From positions 1 through 33,514 of the forward strand of contig JBLHKW010000047.1 in assembly GCA_047618565.1 (NCBI GenBank): 33,514 nt of DNA, in the 5' to 3' direction. The stretch is from JBLHKW01 sp047618565 (GTDB lineage: Bacteria > Planctomycetota > UBA1135 > GCA-002686595). The notes under the pieces are model-generated. The model was not told the origin of the DNA and made no database searches. It saw nothing but the letters and a program-made list of their open reading frames with translations. Shown in pieces: positions 1 to 8,597 of the stretch (its first letter is position 1; each line of letters opens with the position of its first letter). The position numbers were made by a program, and so were the translations under genes.

Positions 1-122
1 GGGTTTGCCTCGGGCTGCGCCCTCCGCAATTCCCGAACGCGGCCCCGTGGGGCCAACGCGCGAGAAGCACCACCAGAAGCCGAATCGACGCGTTTTGGCT
101 CGCGCTTCATGAATTATCCGGG

Positions 123-1490
123 CTAGAAGACGTCCGCCCGGGGCGTGAGTGGGCGCCGCAGCATGCCCGCCAGCTTGCCGAGCCCGCGCTCGAGGGTTCC
201 GTCCCGGGTCGCATTGGCGAGGCAGATGCGCAGGCCATGGGGCGCGCGGACGTCGGGCATGCAGAAGCGCCCGGCGTCGGTGACCGGAGTTCCCTGCGCG
301 GTCGCTCGTTCGATCGCTGCCTCGAGCGGGAACTCATCGGGGAATGCCATCCAGATGTGCGGAGATCCGGGCTGGAGGGAGACCTCGAAACCCGTCAACG
401 CGTCGCGGGCCGCTTCCTGCCGGGCACGGATCTCGAGGCGGCGCGCACGCATCAATTTTTCCGCGGTGCCGTCTTCGATCCACTCGGCGGTGATCAGCGC
501 GGGCAACGCGGCGACCGACCAGATGCTGGAGCGCATCCCGTTCTCGAGCTCGGCAACGTATTCCGGTGGGGCAGCGATCAGGCACACGCGCCCGCCACTG
601 CAGAAGCTCTTCGAGGTCTCGACCAGCAGGAAGGAGCGTTCCGGCGCGAGGCTTCCGAAGGTCGGCGGCGGATCCTCCAGTAGAAGCCCATCGTCCACGT
701 CCTCGATCAGGGCGATGTCACGACGCCGTGCGACGGCCGCGAGCTCGGTGCGGCGCTGCGCGGAGACCGTGCGGCCGGTCAACGGATGCACGGTGGGTGT
801 CGTGTAGAACGCGCGCGGCGACACCTCGGCGCAGGCTGCATCGAGCGCGTCGGGCAGCGGGCCGTGCTCATCGGACTCGACCGAGACGAGCGGGATGCCC
901 AGGTTACGCGCCAGTGAGCGCACGCCCGGGAGCACGATCTCTTCGCACAGGAGCGTCTCGCCGCGGCGCATCACGCTGCCGAGCAGGACGAGCAGGGCGT
1001 GCTGCGTGCTCGCACCGGGCACGATGCAGTCGGCGCGATCGCCCCAGCCCATGCCAGCGAGCAGCTGCGCGCCCGCGTATTTCACGCGCTCGAGGATCGA
1101 GTCGTCCCCGGAGCCGAGGGTCGTGTCGAGTTCAGCGGGGCGGCGGGCCAGGCCGTGCAAGCTCTGCGCCAGGGCCTCGCGCTCGGCCGGGATCGGGATG
1201 GGGTCGTTGCGCGAGAAATCGACCGCGTCGCCGGCGCCCCCCGGCTCCCAGCCGGATGCGCGCACGAAGCTGCCGTCCCCGACCCGTGTCACGATCCAGC
1301 CCTGGCGGCGAGCGATGGCATAGGCGCGCGTCACGGTGCCGATCGCGATCCCCAGCCGGCTGGCGATGGCACGCTGCGGCGGCAGCTTTTCACCGGTCTT
1401 CAGCACCCCGCGCCCGATGTCACGCTGGATCCAGCTGGCCAGGGTCTTCGAGCCACAGGGGGACGGTTTGGGCGGGAGGGTGGGCCACAT
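123..1490 (-). CDS. MocR-type transcriptional regulator (GntR HTH fused to class I aminotransferase-like domain)
   Basis: This is a PLP-dependent transcription factor of the MocR/GntR family, 455 aa from the ATG at 1490. The frame is open further upstream to 1628, but homology begins at this ATG. A winged helix-turn-helix spans about residues 18-76 (LPPQRAIASRLG, then GTVTRAY, then the wing GDGSFV). An aminotransferase fold I domain follows. The PLP-binding Lys is in TSKSFCSGGR (about residue 294) and the PLP-ring Asp is in the IEDVDDG segment (about 263-269). The usual HNPTG segment reads HPLTG here, so the conserved Asn is missing; this may weaken PLP binding or reflect a subfamily. Such regulators commonly control a divergent neighbour, and the neighbour here is the interrupted serine protease. 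The regulatory target and ligand cannot be read from the sequence. Confidence 0.88.
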   Translation of the reverse strand: MWPTLPPKPSPCGSKTLASWIQRDIGRGVLKTGEKLPPQRAIASRLGIAIGTVTRAYAIARRQGWIVTRVGDGSFVRASGWEPGGAGDAVDFSRNDPIPIPAEREALAQSLHGLARRPAELDTTLGSGDDSILERVKYAGAQLLAGMGWGDRADCIVPGASTQHALLVLLGSVMRRGETLLCEEIVLPGVRSLARNLGIPLVSVESDEHGPLPDALDAACAEVSPRAFYTTPTVHPLTGRTVSAQRRTELAAVARRRDIALIEDVDDGLLLEDPPPTFGSLAPERSFLLVETSKSFCSGGRVCLIAAPPEYVAELENGMRSSIWSVAALPALITAEWIEDGTAEKLMRARRLEIRARQEAARDALTGFEVSLQPGSPHIWMAFPDEFPLEAAIERATAQGTPVTDAGRFCMPDVRAPHGLRICLANATRDGTLERGLGKLAGMLRRPLTPRADVF

Positions 1491-1618
1491 GAGCTCAATT
1501 GTAGCAGGGACAATAGGGGTACGATATATGAATAGGTAGGACGGGTGTGCTTGCGTATCAATGTAGTTATCGCCTATTGGGAGGTGTATCGCCTCGAAAC
1601 CTCTGACCTGACAAGCCC
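1491..1618. promoter_or_regulatory. Divergent intergenic region with candidate MocR operators
   Basis: This 128-bp spacer separates the MocR gene from the divergent protease gene and is AT-richer than its surroundings. It holds three repeat elements. ATTGT-N7-ACAAT is an inverted repeat at 1498-1514. TATCGCCT occurs as a direct repeat at 1568-1575 and 1587-1594, 19 bp apart. CAATAGG with a nearby CGATA on the left (from 1512) mirrors TATCG-CCTATTG on the right (1568-1579). MocR proteins bind direct or inverted repeats in exactly this kind of position. TTGCGT (1551) and TATTGG (1575), 18 bp apart, are a weak candidate promoter reading into the protease. The repeats are seen directly; the binding role is inferred. 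Confidence 0.4.
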
Positions 1619-2767
1619 ATGCTCTCAACCTGCTTCGCCCTCGCCAGCGCCCTCGTGGCCACCTCTCCCAGCGCTCCCATCATCCGTCGACACGACGTTC
1701 CCGATGCCCGCTACCGGGAGCTCGCGCGGGACTATCCGGCCGTCTGCCATGTGGGCGCCGAGGGCGTGGGCGTCCTGATCGACCCACGCTGGATCCTGAC
1801 GGCGAGCCACGTGGCCGCCGGTGTCGGACCCTTCAGCGCGCGCGTCGAGTTCGGCGGCCGCGGAACGGACCTGCCCCTGCGGCGATATGCGGTGGACCGG
1901 GTGATCCTCCATCCCGACTACGACGCCGAGGGCCTCCAGAACGACATCGCGCTCGTGCGCCTGGCCGAGCCCGTCTAGGGAATCACTCCGATCTCGCTCT
2001 ACACCGGATCGGACGAGGCCGGACAGCGGGTGGTCTTCATCGGTTGCGGTGACACCGGGACGGGACTCACCGGGGCCGGACCGGGCGACGGGCTCTGGCG
2101 TGCGGCCACGAACACGGTGCGCGGGGTGCGTGCGAACCAGCTGCGTTTCCAGTTCGACGGACCCGAGAGCGCCGAGGTCACCGAACTCGAGGGCTTCTGG
2201 GGTGCGGGCGACAGCGGTTGCCCCGCGTTCATGGAAGTCGACGAGCGGCTGGTCGTGGCAGGTGTGTCGTCGCACGGATTCGATTCGCGTGCGGACGGGA
2301 TCTTCGCGAACTACGGTGAGGGAGACGTGTCCTACCGCGTCTCGCACTACGCGCCATGGATCCGGGAGGTCATGCAGGCCCAGGCCGCGTCGCCGCGCAC
2401 CATCGGCGAGCCCCAGGCGGTCGTGGACGGTCAGTTGCCGGCAACCCCGGTGGGGGAACTCGCCAGCGCGTACTTCGATGCGCGCACGTCGGACGCCGAC
2501 ATGCGCGCTGCCTTCGTCGACCAATACGTGCAGTTGCCGGAGGATGCAGCGCGGGATGCGGTAGAGCGGCGTATCTGGATCGGCGGCAGGCTGCCCTCCG
2601 ACCTCGGCCCGTACACCCTGCTGGAGTACGTCGTTCAGCCCGACGACAGCATCGTCGTGTCGACCACGGTGCCCCAGATCGGAAAGCGCCTGATCTTCAC
2701 CCTGCGCCACGGAAAGGACGAGCCCATCATGTTGCTCGATGTGCGCGTCCTTCCCGTGCCGCGTTAG
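1619..2767 (+). pseudogene. Secreted trypsin-like serine protease, interrupted by an in-frame TAG
   Basis: This is one continuous reading frame of 383 codons except for a TAG at 1976-1978 (codon 120). The N-terminal part has a signal-peptide-like start (MLSTCFALASALVA), the catalytic His in LTASHVAAG (codon 64) and the catalytic Asp in NDIALV (codon 109). After the stop the same frame continues as GITPISLYTG and carries the nucleophile in GAGDSGCPAF (Ser, codon 199). The whole S1 triad is therefore present but split. About 130 further residues after the protease domain, from codon 255, match nothing I recognise. A single change, for example GAG to TAG, explains the break. A GTG at 2030 could restart translation, but the product would lack His and Asp. 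Sequencing error or readthrough is possible. TAG also ends many intact genes here, so it is not a reassigned codon. Confidence 0.85.
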
Positions 2768-2784
2768 CCCGGGTTAGTTCGGCA

Positions 2785-4518
2785 TCACTGACAGAACGTG
2801 ACCGCGAGCGCGTCGCTCGTGTTGAAGCCGGTTCCGCCCGGGCCCGCCATGTCGCGGTACCAGAGCTGGAAGTTCCAGGTCGAGCCCGTGCTGATCAGAC
2901 CGTTGCCGGCGTTCGCCGGCGGCGCGGTCACGTCGAGGGCGCGCGTCACGTTACCGGCGCCGTCCGCCGACAGGATCGGGTACATGCGATGGGTCATTCC
3001 GCCGGCGCAGCGGAAGCCGTCGCCGAAGGGTGCCTGGATGCTCGTCTCTCCGTAGAAGAAGAGACCCGAGACGCCGGGCGGCGTGCCTTCGACCTCGAGC
3101 ACGAAGTCGTTCGCCGCCAGGCTGGTGCTGCCGGATGAGTCGATCAGTGCCCCCGGGCCCGCGGAGTTGGCGCCAGCGACGCAATACGGGACGGTCCCGC
3201 AGGCGTAGTCGTAGCGGCGCGCCTTGAAGATCCAGGAGGGCGAGCCGAAGGGGTTGAGGAATTCCCAGATGACCTGCATCCCGGGCGTCACCTCGAACAT
3301 GTGTCCCGCGACTCCGTTGATGATCAACGTGTTGCCGTTGGGCAGGCGTTCGGCGCCGGAGATGATGCTCGAGAAGAACGTCGTCGGAACCGGATCCGTG
3401 TAGCTCCAGATCGCGGCCGCCGGTCCGTACGCGCTTCCGGGTGTCAGCGCGTAGTTGCCCATGGCGTCCACGGGCGACACCCATTCGTCGACCGACGAGA
3501 AGGCCCCGGCGGGGCGGCCGACACCGTTGTTGAACACGGTGAAGTTGCCTGCGCCTGGGCGCCCGTCCTCGATCCACTGAATGTCGTGCTGGCGGAAGAG
3601 CGTCTGGTCGGTCGGCAGCCCGGCCCCATAGGACTGCGGGTTGCCCCAGCGGTAGAGCACGTCGCCACCCTTGCCACTGCTTCCACCGGTGTGCCCGGCG
3701 GCTTCCGCCGTCGTCGTGCTGTGATCGATGATCCAGATCTCGCTCAGGAAGTTCGCGCTGATCGCGACCTGGTCGAGGTTGGCGTTGTAGTCGACCGCGT
3801 TGACGTGGTTCCAGTCGTCAGTCGCGTTCGCCGGAAAGTTGAGGTTGACGAGTTCCGGGTGGTCGGCGACGACACCGAAGTTGGGCAGGTTCATGTCGAA
3901 GTCCTGAACCACGTGGTCCATGACGCGCCACTGCCAGACGATGGTCGCTCCGCCCATTCCGTCGGGCTGGATCTCGAGCACGGAGTCGGGCGAGAAGCGC
4001 GCGCCCGTGGTCAAGGCCGGGTCGCGGCCTTCGCCGACCGCCTCGGCGACGGCCAGGAACTCCCACGCGATCATCAGAACGTTGCCATTGGGGAGCGGCT
4101 CGACGTCATGGTGGTGCAGGAAGTCCGGGCTGGAGTAGTCGAATTGCCAGATCGTGTTCCCATCCTCGTCGACTTCCAGCACGCGACCGCCGGATCCGCC
4201 CCCGGGCCCGGCTCCGATGACCTCCGTGCGCAGCAGGTTCCCGTTGGGCAACAGGTAGGTCATCAGCCCCGGGTTGGCTGCCGGTGGCCAGGACTTGACC
4301 ACGGTGCCATCGTTGGCGAGCAGGCGCGCCGTCCCATCGAACATCGGTTGGAACAGGGTCAGGCCGGGCGAGGGTGCGCCCGCAACGAGCGCGTAGTTCT
4401 GCGACGCCGATACGGGCGGCAGTACCGGGTTGTAGCCCGCCACAGACTGCGCCGAAGCCATCGAAACGAGAAGCAGGCCAGCAGCCGCCGGCGCCAAACG
4501 AGCGAAACACCTACCCAT
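2785..4518 (-). CDS. Secreted aryl-sulfate sulfotransferase-like beta-propeller protein with planctomycete-type C-terminal domain
   Basis: This exported protein is 577 aa from the ATG at 4518, which has a GGAAGG ribosome site 10 nt upstream; an in-frame TTG at 4524 is the alternative. A signal peptide ends near ASA-Q. Residues of about 40-440 form an arylsulfotransferase-type (ASST) propeller. LPNGN is repeated at about 90, 142 and 393. A His cluster HHHDVEPLPNG lies near 135, WNHVNAVDYN near 236 and RQHDIQWIEDG near 309. In characterised ASSTs a His in such a motif carries the sulfate; which His would act here I infer only loosely. From about residue 446 a separate domain begins (YCVAGANSAGPGALI), continues with GLFFYGE and TWNFQLWYRD, and ends SDALAVTFCQ. 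I recall this tail from many exported planctomycete proteins; its role is unknown to me. The gene converges on the protease with only 17 bp between stop codons. Confidence 0.75.
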   Translation of the reverse strand: MGRCFARLAPAAAGLLLVSMASAQSVAGYNPVLPPVSASQNYALVAGAPSPGLTLFQPMFDGTARLLANDGTVVKSWPPAANPGLMTYLLPNGNLLRTEVIGAGPGGGSGGRVLEVDEDGNTIWQFDYSSPDFLHHHDVEPLPNGNVLMIAWEFLAVAEAVGEGRDPALTTGARFSPDSVLEIQPDGMGGATIVWQWRVMDHVVQDFDMNLPNFGVVADHPELVNLNFPANATDDWNHVNAVDYNANLDQVAISANFLSEIWIIDHSTTTAEAAGHTGGSSGKGGDVLYRWGNPQSYGAGLPTDQTLFRQHDIQWIEDGRPGAGNFTVFNNGVGRPAGAFSSVDEWVSPVDAMGNYALTPGSAYGPAAAIWSYTDPVPTTFFSSIISGAERLPNGNTLIINGVAGHMFEVTPGMQVIWEFLNPFGSPSWIFKARRYDYACGTVPYCVAGANSAGPGALIDSSGSTSLAANDFVLEVEGTPPGVSGLFFYGETSIQAPFGDGFRCAGGMTHRMYPILSADGAGNVTRALDVTAPPANAGNGLISTGSTWNFQLWYRDMAGPGGTGFNTSDALAVTFCQ

Positions 4519-4646
4519 AAACAAACATCCTTCCGGGAATCCAAAAGACGAAGACAGCAGACCAGCCTAGTCGACGTTGGCGAATCGGGCCATGGGGGTT
4601 CACCCCCGATCTGCGGGCTTCTGGATCCGGCTCTGCCCCACAGGGT

Positions 4647-6272
4647 CTAAAGCGTCTCGAAGCGCAGGGTGGTGACGCCGTCGGCGGAGTCCAGCGAATA
4701 GGCGAAGAGCCCGGGGAAGTAGCTCGCGATGACCTCGGCGTCATCGAAGCTGTCCGTGAGGAACTCCAGCATCCCGTCGGCCCCTTCCAACCTCTCCCTC
4801 TCCACGATGCCTCGAAGGCCCGCCGCGAACGCCACGATTCCGCTCGAGACACTATCGAGTCGGTAGCTGGGGGTCTGACTCATCAGCTGCAGGCCTGTGG
4901 CGAACCGTTGCGAGTCAAAGATGGATGGCATGTCGTCCATCTCGAATGCATCGATCACGTGATGAAGATCAGCCTCGTCGAGGCAGACCGCCAGGAACTC
5001 GCCAGTGATCGTCGCGTGGAGGGTGAATCCCAGGTCACCGGAAAAGGTATACACATCGGCACCGCCGTACTCGTCCGTTTCCACTGCGTCATCCAGGCCC
5101 AGGGCCGAGAGCAGACTCTCGAACCCATCGAGGAAGTCGTCTCCGCGGGTCAGCCCGATGAGAACCGCTCCGGCCAGCTCCTCTTCCGCTGCCGGCTCAT
5201 CGCGGACGAAGCCGACCACGTCGCCGGTCAACAGCCGGAGGAAATCGTCGAGGATGTGCACGCCGGACTGTTCCGCGAAGGCATCCATGGCCGCCTTCGC
5301 ATCGTCAACCGAGAGCTTCCCGGTCTCATCCATCAGATCCAGGACGAGCTCGATCATGCCCTCGATGTCGAGTCCCATCGCTGCGACCATCAGACTGTCC
5401 TGCGGCACCAAACGCAGCAGATCATCGGAGGCCGGTTCCACGAGCTCGAGCGCGTCAGCGAGGGCATTCTCCGTGCCGTAATGGAGGTCGAGTCGGAGCT
5501 CAAGATCCTGCCCTGAGCCCAACCATGCGGCCGCGTAGCAGGAGCGCAGGTCCTCCATGATCTCATCGATCAAGGGGCCACCGATGGGGTCGTAGCGCAT
5601 GTTCGCCATGACCTTCGGCAGGTCGATGTACAGCGCGAGATCGGCCCCCGACGCGCCATCGCGCGCGACGGTGTAGTCATGGCTGGCCTCGATGCCCTGC
5701 GCGTTCGGATCTGCGAGTGCCCGTACCGTTTCCTCGACATGCCCCATCAGCGCCTCGCGCTCCTCTCCTCCCTGAATGACGAAGGTGTCGTAACATGTGT
5801 AAAGCGCGGTGAACTTGCCGTCGTCTACGGGCAGCAAGCGGATCGACACGCCGTCGACCTCAACCACGTCGATGACGTCGGTTTCATTGGAGAGCTTCTC
5901 GAACGCGAACGCCTCCAGCTCACTGGCCAGGGCGTCGAGTTGGGTCACCACCCCGAAGCGCGTGCCGGGGTCTCTGCTCCCTCCCACGACCCAGAATGCG
6001 ACCGATACGACGGGTTCCAGTGCTGCGATGAAGGCCTCGAGGTCGCTTCCGTCACCCTCCGTGAGCCAGCTGTCCCATCCCCCCTGGATGCACTCGCGGT
6101 CCAGGAATCGATACCAAGTGCTCTCGCCGGCAGTCTCCATCAGATCCGTGACATCGGGGATGCACGCGACCATGGACGCGGATTGTGGTACCGCGCGCAG
6201 GTAAGCATCAGTCTGGCGCGGCGTCGCAGCGTGCAGCATGAACGGGATCAGGCAGGAGGCGAGGTTGATCAT
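4647..6272 (-). CDS. Acidic exported protein of unknown function (DUF3352-like organisation)
   Basis: The protein has 541 aa from the ATG at 6272. The frame is open to 6335, but the shorter start gives a hydrophobic N-terminus (INLASCLIPFMLHAA) followed by TPRQTDAYLRAVPQSA, which looks like an export signal and a mature start. The rest is rich in Asp, Glu and Leu with almost no long hydrophobic stretch. It contains repeated elements of the kind LLRLVPQDSLMVAAMGLDI and FLDGFESLLSALGLDD. That pattern resembles the loosely defined DUF3352-type proteins in which a domain with a 'P-x-D-x-x-hydrophobic' start is repeated. I do not recognise catalytic residues and assign no function. A short hairpin (GGGGGT/ACCCCC, 4594-4607) lies just downstream on this strand, without a T-run. 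Confidence 0.7.
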   Translation of the reverse strand: MINLASCLIPFMLHAATPRQTDAYLRAVPQSASMVACIPDVTDLMETAGESTWYRFLDRECIQGGWDSWLTEGDGSDLEAFIAALEPVVSVAFWVVGGSRDPGTRFGVVTQLDALASELEAFAFEKLSNETDVIDVVEVDGVSIRLLPVDDGKFTALYTCYDTFVIQGGEEREALMGHVEETVRALADPNAQGIEASHDYTVARDGASGADLALYIDLPKVMANMRYDPIGGPLIDEIMEDLRSCYAAAWLGSGQDLELRLDLHYGTENALADALELVEPASDDLLRLVPQDSLMVAAMGLDIEGMIELVLDLMDETGKLSVDDAKAAMDAFAEQSGVHILDDFLRLLTGDVVGFVRDEPAAEEELAGAVLIGLTRGDDFLDGFESLLSALGLDDAVETDEYGGADVYTFSGDLGFTLHATITGEFLAVCLDEADLHHVIDAFEMDDMPSIFDSQRFATGLQLMSQTPSYRLDSVSSGIVAFAAGLRGIVERERLEGADGMLEFLTDSFDDAEVIASYFPGLFAYSLDSADGVTTLRFETL

Positions 6273-6432
6273 GATCGAAGGTGGGAAGGGGCCAGCGTCC
6301 TGCACGGACCATAGGGATTCTAGCAGCGCTCGCACGGTCTGGATCTGGACCCTGCTCGTGGCGTCGGCCGCTTCGATGGATCATGATGTCGCGCGGTCCC
6401 GGCCTCACCGAACCAAACCCGTAGCGAGCACC

Positions 6433-7299
6433 ATGGCAGACGAAGCACACGATGACTCCGGGCACAGCGCCCACGAGCAAAACCGCGCATCGTGGAACGC
6501 CGTGACTGCGGCCCACAACAGCCACAAGGCGGATCAGGCGCAATTCCTGAGGGATGGTGGCAGCACCGTGTTCCCGGACGAGCTCGAGCTGCTGGGCGAT
6601 CTACACGGTCGAAAGCTGGCGCACCTGCAGTGCAACTGCGGACAGGACAGTCTGAGCCTGGTACGCGCGGGGGCCGAGGTGACAGGTGTGGACATCTCCG
6701 ATGAGGCGCTCACGTTTGCGCGTGGCCTCGCGCGGGATACCGGCCTCGGCGCGACCTTCGTGCGCAGCGACGTGCTGGACTGGCTGGATACCACGGACGA
6801 GAGGTTTGACCTGGCCTTTGCGAGCTACGGGACGATCGGTTGGCTCGACGATCTCGATCGCTGGTCGCGCGGTGTGCAACGCATCCTCGTGCCCGGCGGG
6901 CGGCTGGTGCTGCTCGAGTTCCACCCACTCGCGTGGAGCTACGCCGGCGACGGCGGCCTGGCCGAGCCCTACTTCATCCCGGAGCCGATCGTCGAGGCTG
7001 GCGGCGTCAACGACTACGTCAGCGAAGCGCTGGCGCCGTCGGGCTTCGTGGCGGGTGCGGAGGCCTTTTCCAATCCGGAGCCCTGCACCAGCTATCAGTA
7101 CACGAGTGCGGACACCATCACGTCGATCGCGCGCGCGGGACTGCGCATCGAGCGCGTGTCCGAGTATCCCTATTCAAACGGGTGCGAGATCTTCGACGGG
7201 ATGGAGCGCTTGCCAGGCAACCGCTTCGGAATGCCGAAGGGTGTGCCGAGCATGCCGCTGATGCTCGGGGTGACCGCCAAGAAGGACCCTGAGGTCTGA
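6433..7299 (+). CDS. Class I SAM-dependent methyltransferase
   Basis: The protein has 288 aa from the ATG at 6433. An open frame extends upstream to 6238, but that part overlaps the divergent gene and has no homology-like character. The Rossmann core shows motif I as LAHLQCNCGQDSLSL (about residues 63-77), the acidic end of beta-2 in VTGVDISDEAL (about 83-93), and motif III-like FDLAFASYGTIGWLDDLDRW. VPGGRLVLLEFHPLAW follows. This layout is common in small-molecule methyltransferases of the UbiE/Tam-like group. The C-terminal part (EPCTSYQYTSADTITSI, SEYPYSNGCEIFDGM) may form the substrate lid. The substrate cannot be told from the sequence. The 160-bp divergent spacer with the acidic-protein gene must hold the promoter; I could not identify a convincing one. 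Confidence 0.85.
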   Translation: MADEAHDDSGHSAHEQNRASWNAVTAAHNSHKADQAQFLRDGGSTVFPDELELLGDLHGRKLAHLQCNCGQDSLSLVRAGAEVTGVDISDEALTFARGLARDTGLGATFVRSDVLDWLDTTDERFDLAFASYGTIGWLDDLDRWSRGVQRILVPGGRLVLLEFHPLAWSYAGDGGLAEPYFIPEPIVEAGGVNDYVSEALAPSGFVAGAEAFSNPEPCTSYQYTSADTITSIARAGLRIERVSEYPYSNGCEIFDGMERLPGNRFGMPKGVPSMPLMLGVTAKKDPEV

Positions 7300-7448
7300 G
7301 GGAAGGCCCGCTGGAAAGGCCTGGAGAGGGTTTCGGGTCGTGGGAGCGGAGATATCGGGATTGTCTGGCAGGGTCCGCGTCGGGGTCGCGCCAGGGGGGA
7401 TGTCGGCGGTTGCCGGCCTCGCTCCTGACGACTCCAACGGATAGATCC

Positions 7449-8306
7449 ATGAGCCTCTCCAAGCTCGGCATTCTCCTCTACGGCAGTATCAACTACGTCA
7501 TCTTCCTGCTGACCTTCATCTACTGCATCGGCTTCGTGGCCGGTTTTGGCACGCCCACGAATCTCGACGACATGGGCCGCGACGTGGCGCCCTTCGCCCA
7601 GGCCATGGTGGTCAACGTGTCCTTGCTCGGACTGTTTGCAGTCCAGCACATGATCATGGCGCGCCGCTGGTTCAAGAAGCGCTGGACCAGGATCATCCAT
7701 CCCGCGATCGAACGCAGCACCTTCGTGCTGATCACGAACCTGATCCTGATCGCGATGTTCGTGCGCTGGGAGGTCATGCCGACGATCGTATGGGACATCG
7801 AGAGCTCCACGATGCGAATCGTCTTGTACGCCATGGCCGGACTGGGTTGGGGGGGCGTGTTGCTGTCCACGTTCCTGATCGATCACTTCGACCTGTTCGG
7901 GCTGAAGCAGTTCATTCGCCACTAGCGCGGTAGCCAGAGCCAAGGCCCGCCGTTCCTGGTGCGCGCCCTGTACAAGTACACACGGCACCCGCTTCACCTG
8001 AGCTTCTTCATCGCCTTCTGGTGTGCCCCGACGATGACCGTCGGCCATCTGGTCTTCGCGGCGCTGTGCACGGGCTTCGTGTTATTCGCAGTGAACCTCG
8101 AGGAGTCAGCACTACGGCACGTCGAGTACACGGTGGAGCTGGGCTTCGCCGATGCGGAGAGGCTGCAAGCGGTTCTCGCGAGCAACTCCTACTGCACAGC
8201 AGAGGACCGGATGACGCTCGCCGAGCAGGCGGCTGCGATCAAGAAGAAGGCCTCCGGCACCAAGAAGGCCGTCGCGGCATACGGCGCGAAGGGAAGCCCC
8301 GAGTGA
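7449..8306 (+). pseudogene. mddA: MddA-like methanethiol S-methyltransferase / NnrU-type membrane protein, interrupted by an in-frame TAG
   Basis: This is one frame of 286 codons broken by TAG at 7923-7925 (codon 159). Upstream of the stop the protein shows family features: SLSKLGILLYGSINYVIF, VSLLGLFAVQHMIMA, RWTRIIHPAIERSTFVL, and STFLIDHFDLFGLKQFIRH. Intact relatives continue with roughly HLRG...LYRYVRHPL. Here the frame after the stop reads RGSQSQGPPFLVRALYKYTRHPLHL and then FWCAPTMTVGHLVFA. The break therefore falls inside a conserved stretch, most simply where a Leu codon (TTG) became TAG. MddA is an integral-membrane enzyme methylating methanethiol to dimethyl sulfide; NnrU and isoprenylcysteine methyltransferases share the fold. 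Several membrane segments and the ICMT-type RHP motif are visible. After the LEE motif the C-terminus is unusual and ends in a charged KKKASGTKKAV tail. A truncated 158-aa product would lack the RHP half. Confidence 0.8.
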
Positions 8307-8438
8307 GAGGCACGCTCCGCCACTGACCGCACCTGAGCGAGATATGGGCGCGTTCGACGGTAGCGCCTGATAAGCGAGATCGTGTCCACGGCGAAAAGGG
8401 GTGGGCGGGGCGAGGTCCACGTATCGCGAAGGGTCTGG

Positions 8439-8472
8439 GATGCCGGGTGCGCAAGCGTACCCGGCATCTTCT
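8439..8472 (+). terminator. Rho-independent-like terminator
   Basis: A perfect 10-bp stem, GATGCCGGGT (8439-8448) with ACCCGGCATC (8459-8468), surrounds a 10-nt loop and is followed by TTCT. The T-run is short, as is common in GC-rich genomes. It would end transcription coming from the methyltransferase and MddA-like genes and isolate the transporter gene. Confidence 0.65.
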
Positions 8473-8524
8473 GTTGGCCAGCGCTCCCTCAGGATGCTGC
8501 ACGATGAGTGTCCGGCGAAATTCG

Positions 8525-8597
8525 CTAGGAGGCGGTTGATAAAGTTCGCAGCATGTCACGAGCGGCCACTCGGCCGCGGCGCGATCCATGCAGCGAA
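8525..8597 (+). repeat. Dispersed 21-bp repeat (copy 1) with nested hairpins
   Basis: CTAGGAGGCGGTTGATAAAG plus T (8525-8545) matches 33388-33408 at 20 of 21 positions in the same orientation. It is followed at once by an inverted repeat, TTCGCAGCATG (8545-8555) against CATGCAGCGAA (8587-8597), with one mismatch in 11. That repeat encloses a perfect GCGGCC/GGCCGC stem with a 4-nt loop (8562-8577). The layout suggests a small structured element or the remnant end of a mobile element. No transposase is present. Confidence 0.55.

Noticed and set aside
41..54. GGCCCC-GT-GGGGCC palindrome as terminator of the MocR gene
   Set aside because: The loop is only 2 nt, it lies about 70 nt past the stop and no T-run follows on the minus strand.
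3301..4650. 449-codon plus-strand frame opposite the sulfotransferase-like gene
   Set aside because: The minus strand shows a signal peptide, repeated LPNGN blades and a known C-terminal domain; the plus-strand product has no such signs.
6238..6432. N-terminal extension of the SAM methyltransferase to 6238
   Set aside because: It would overlap the divergent acidic-protein gene and its translation is unlike protein; the ATG at 6433 fits the family start.
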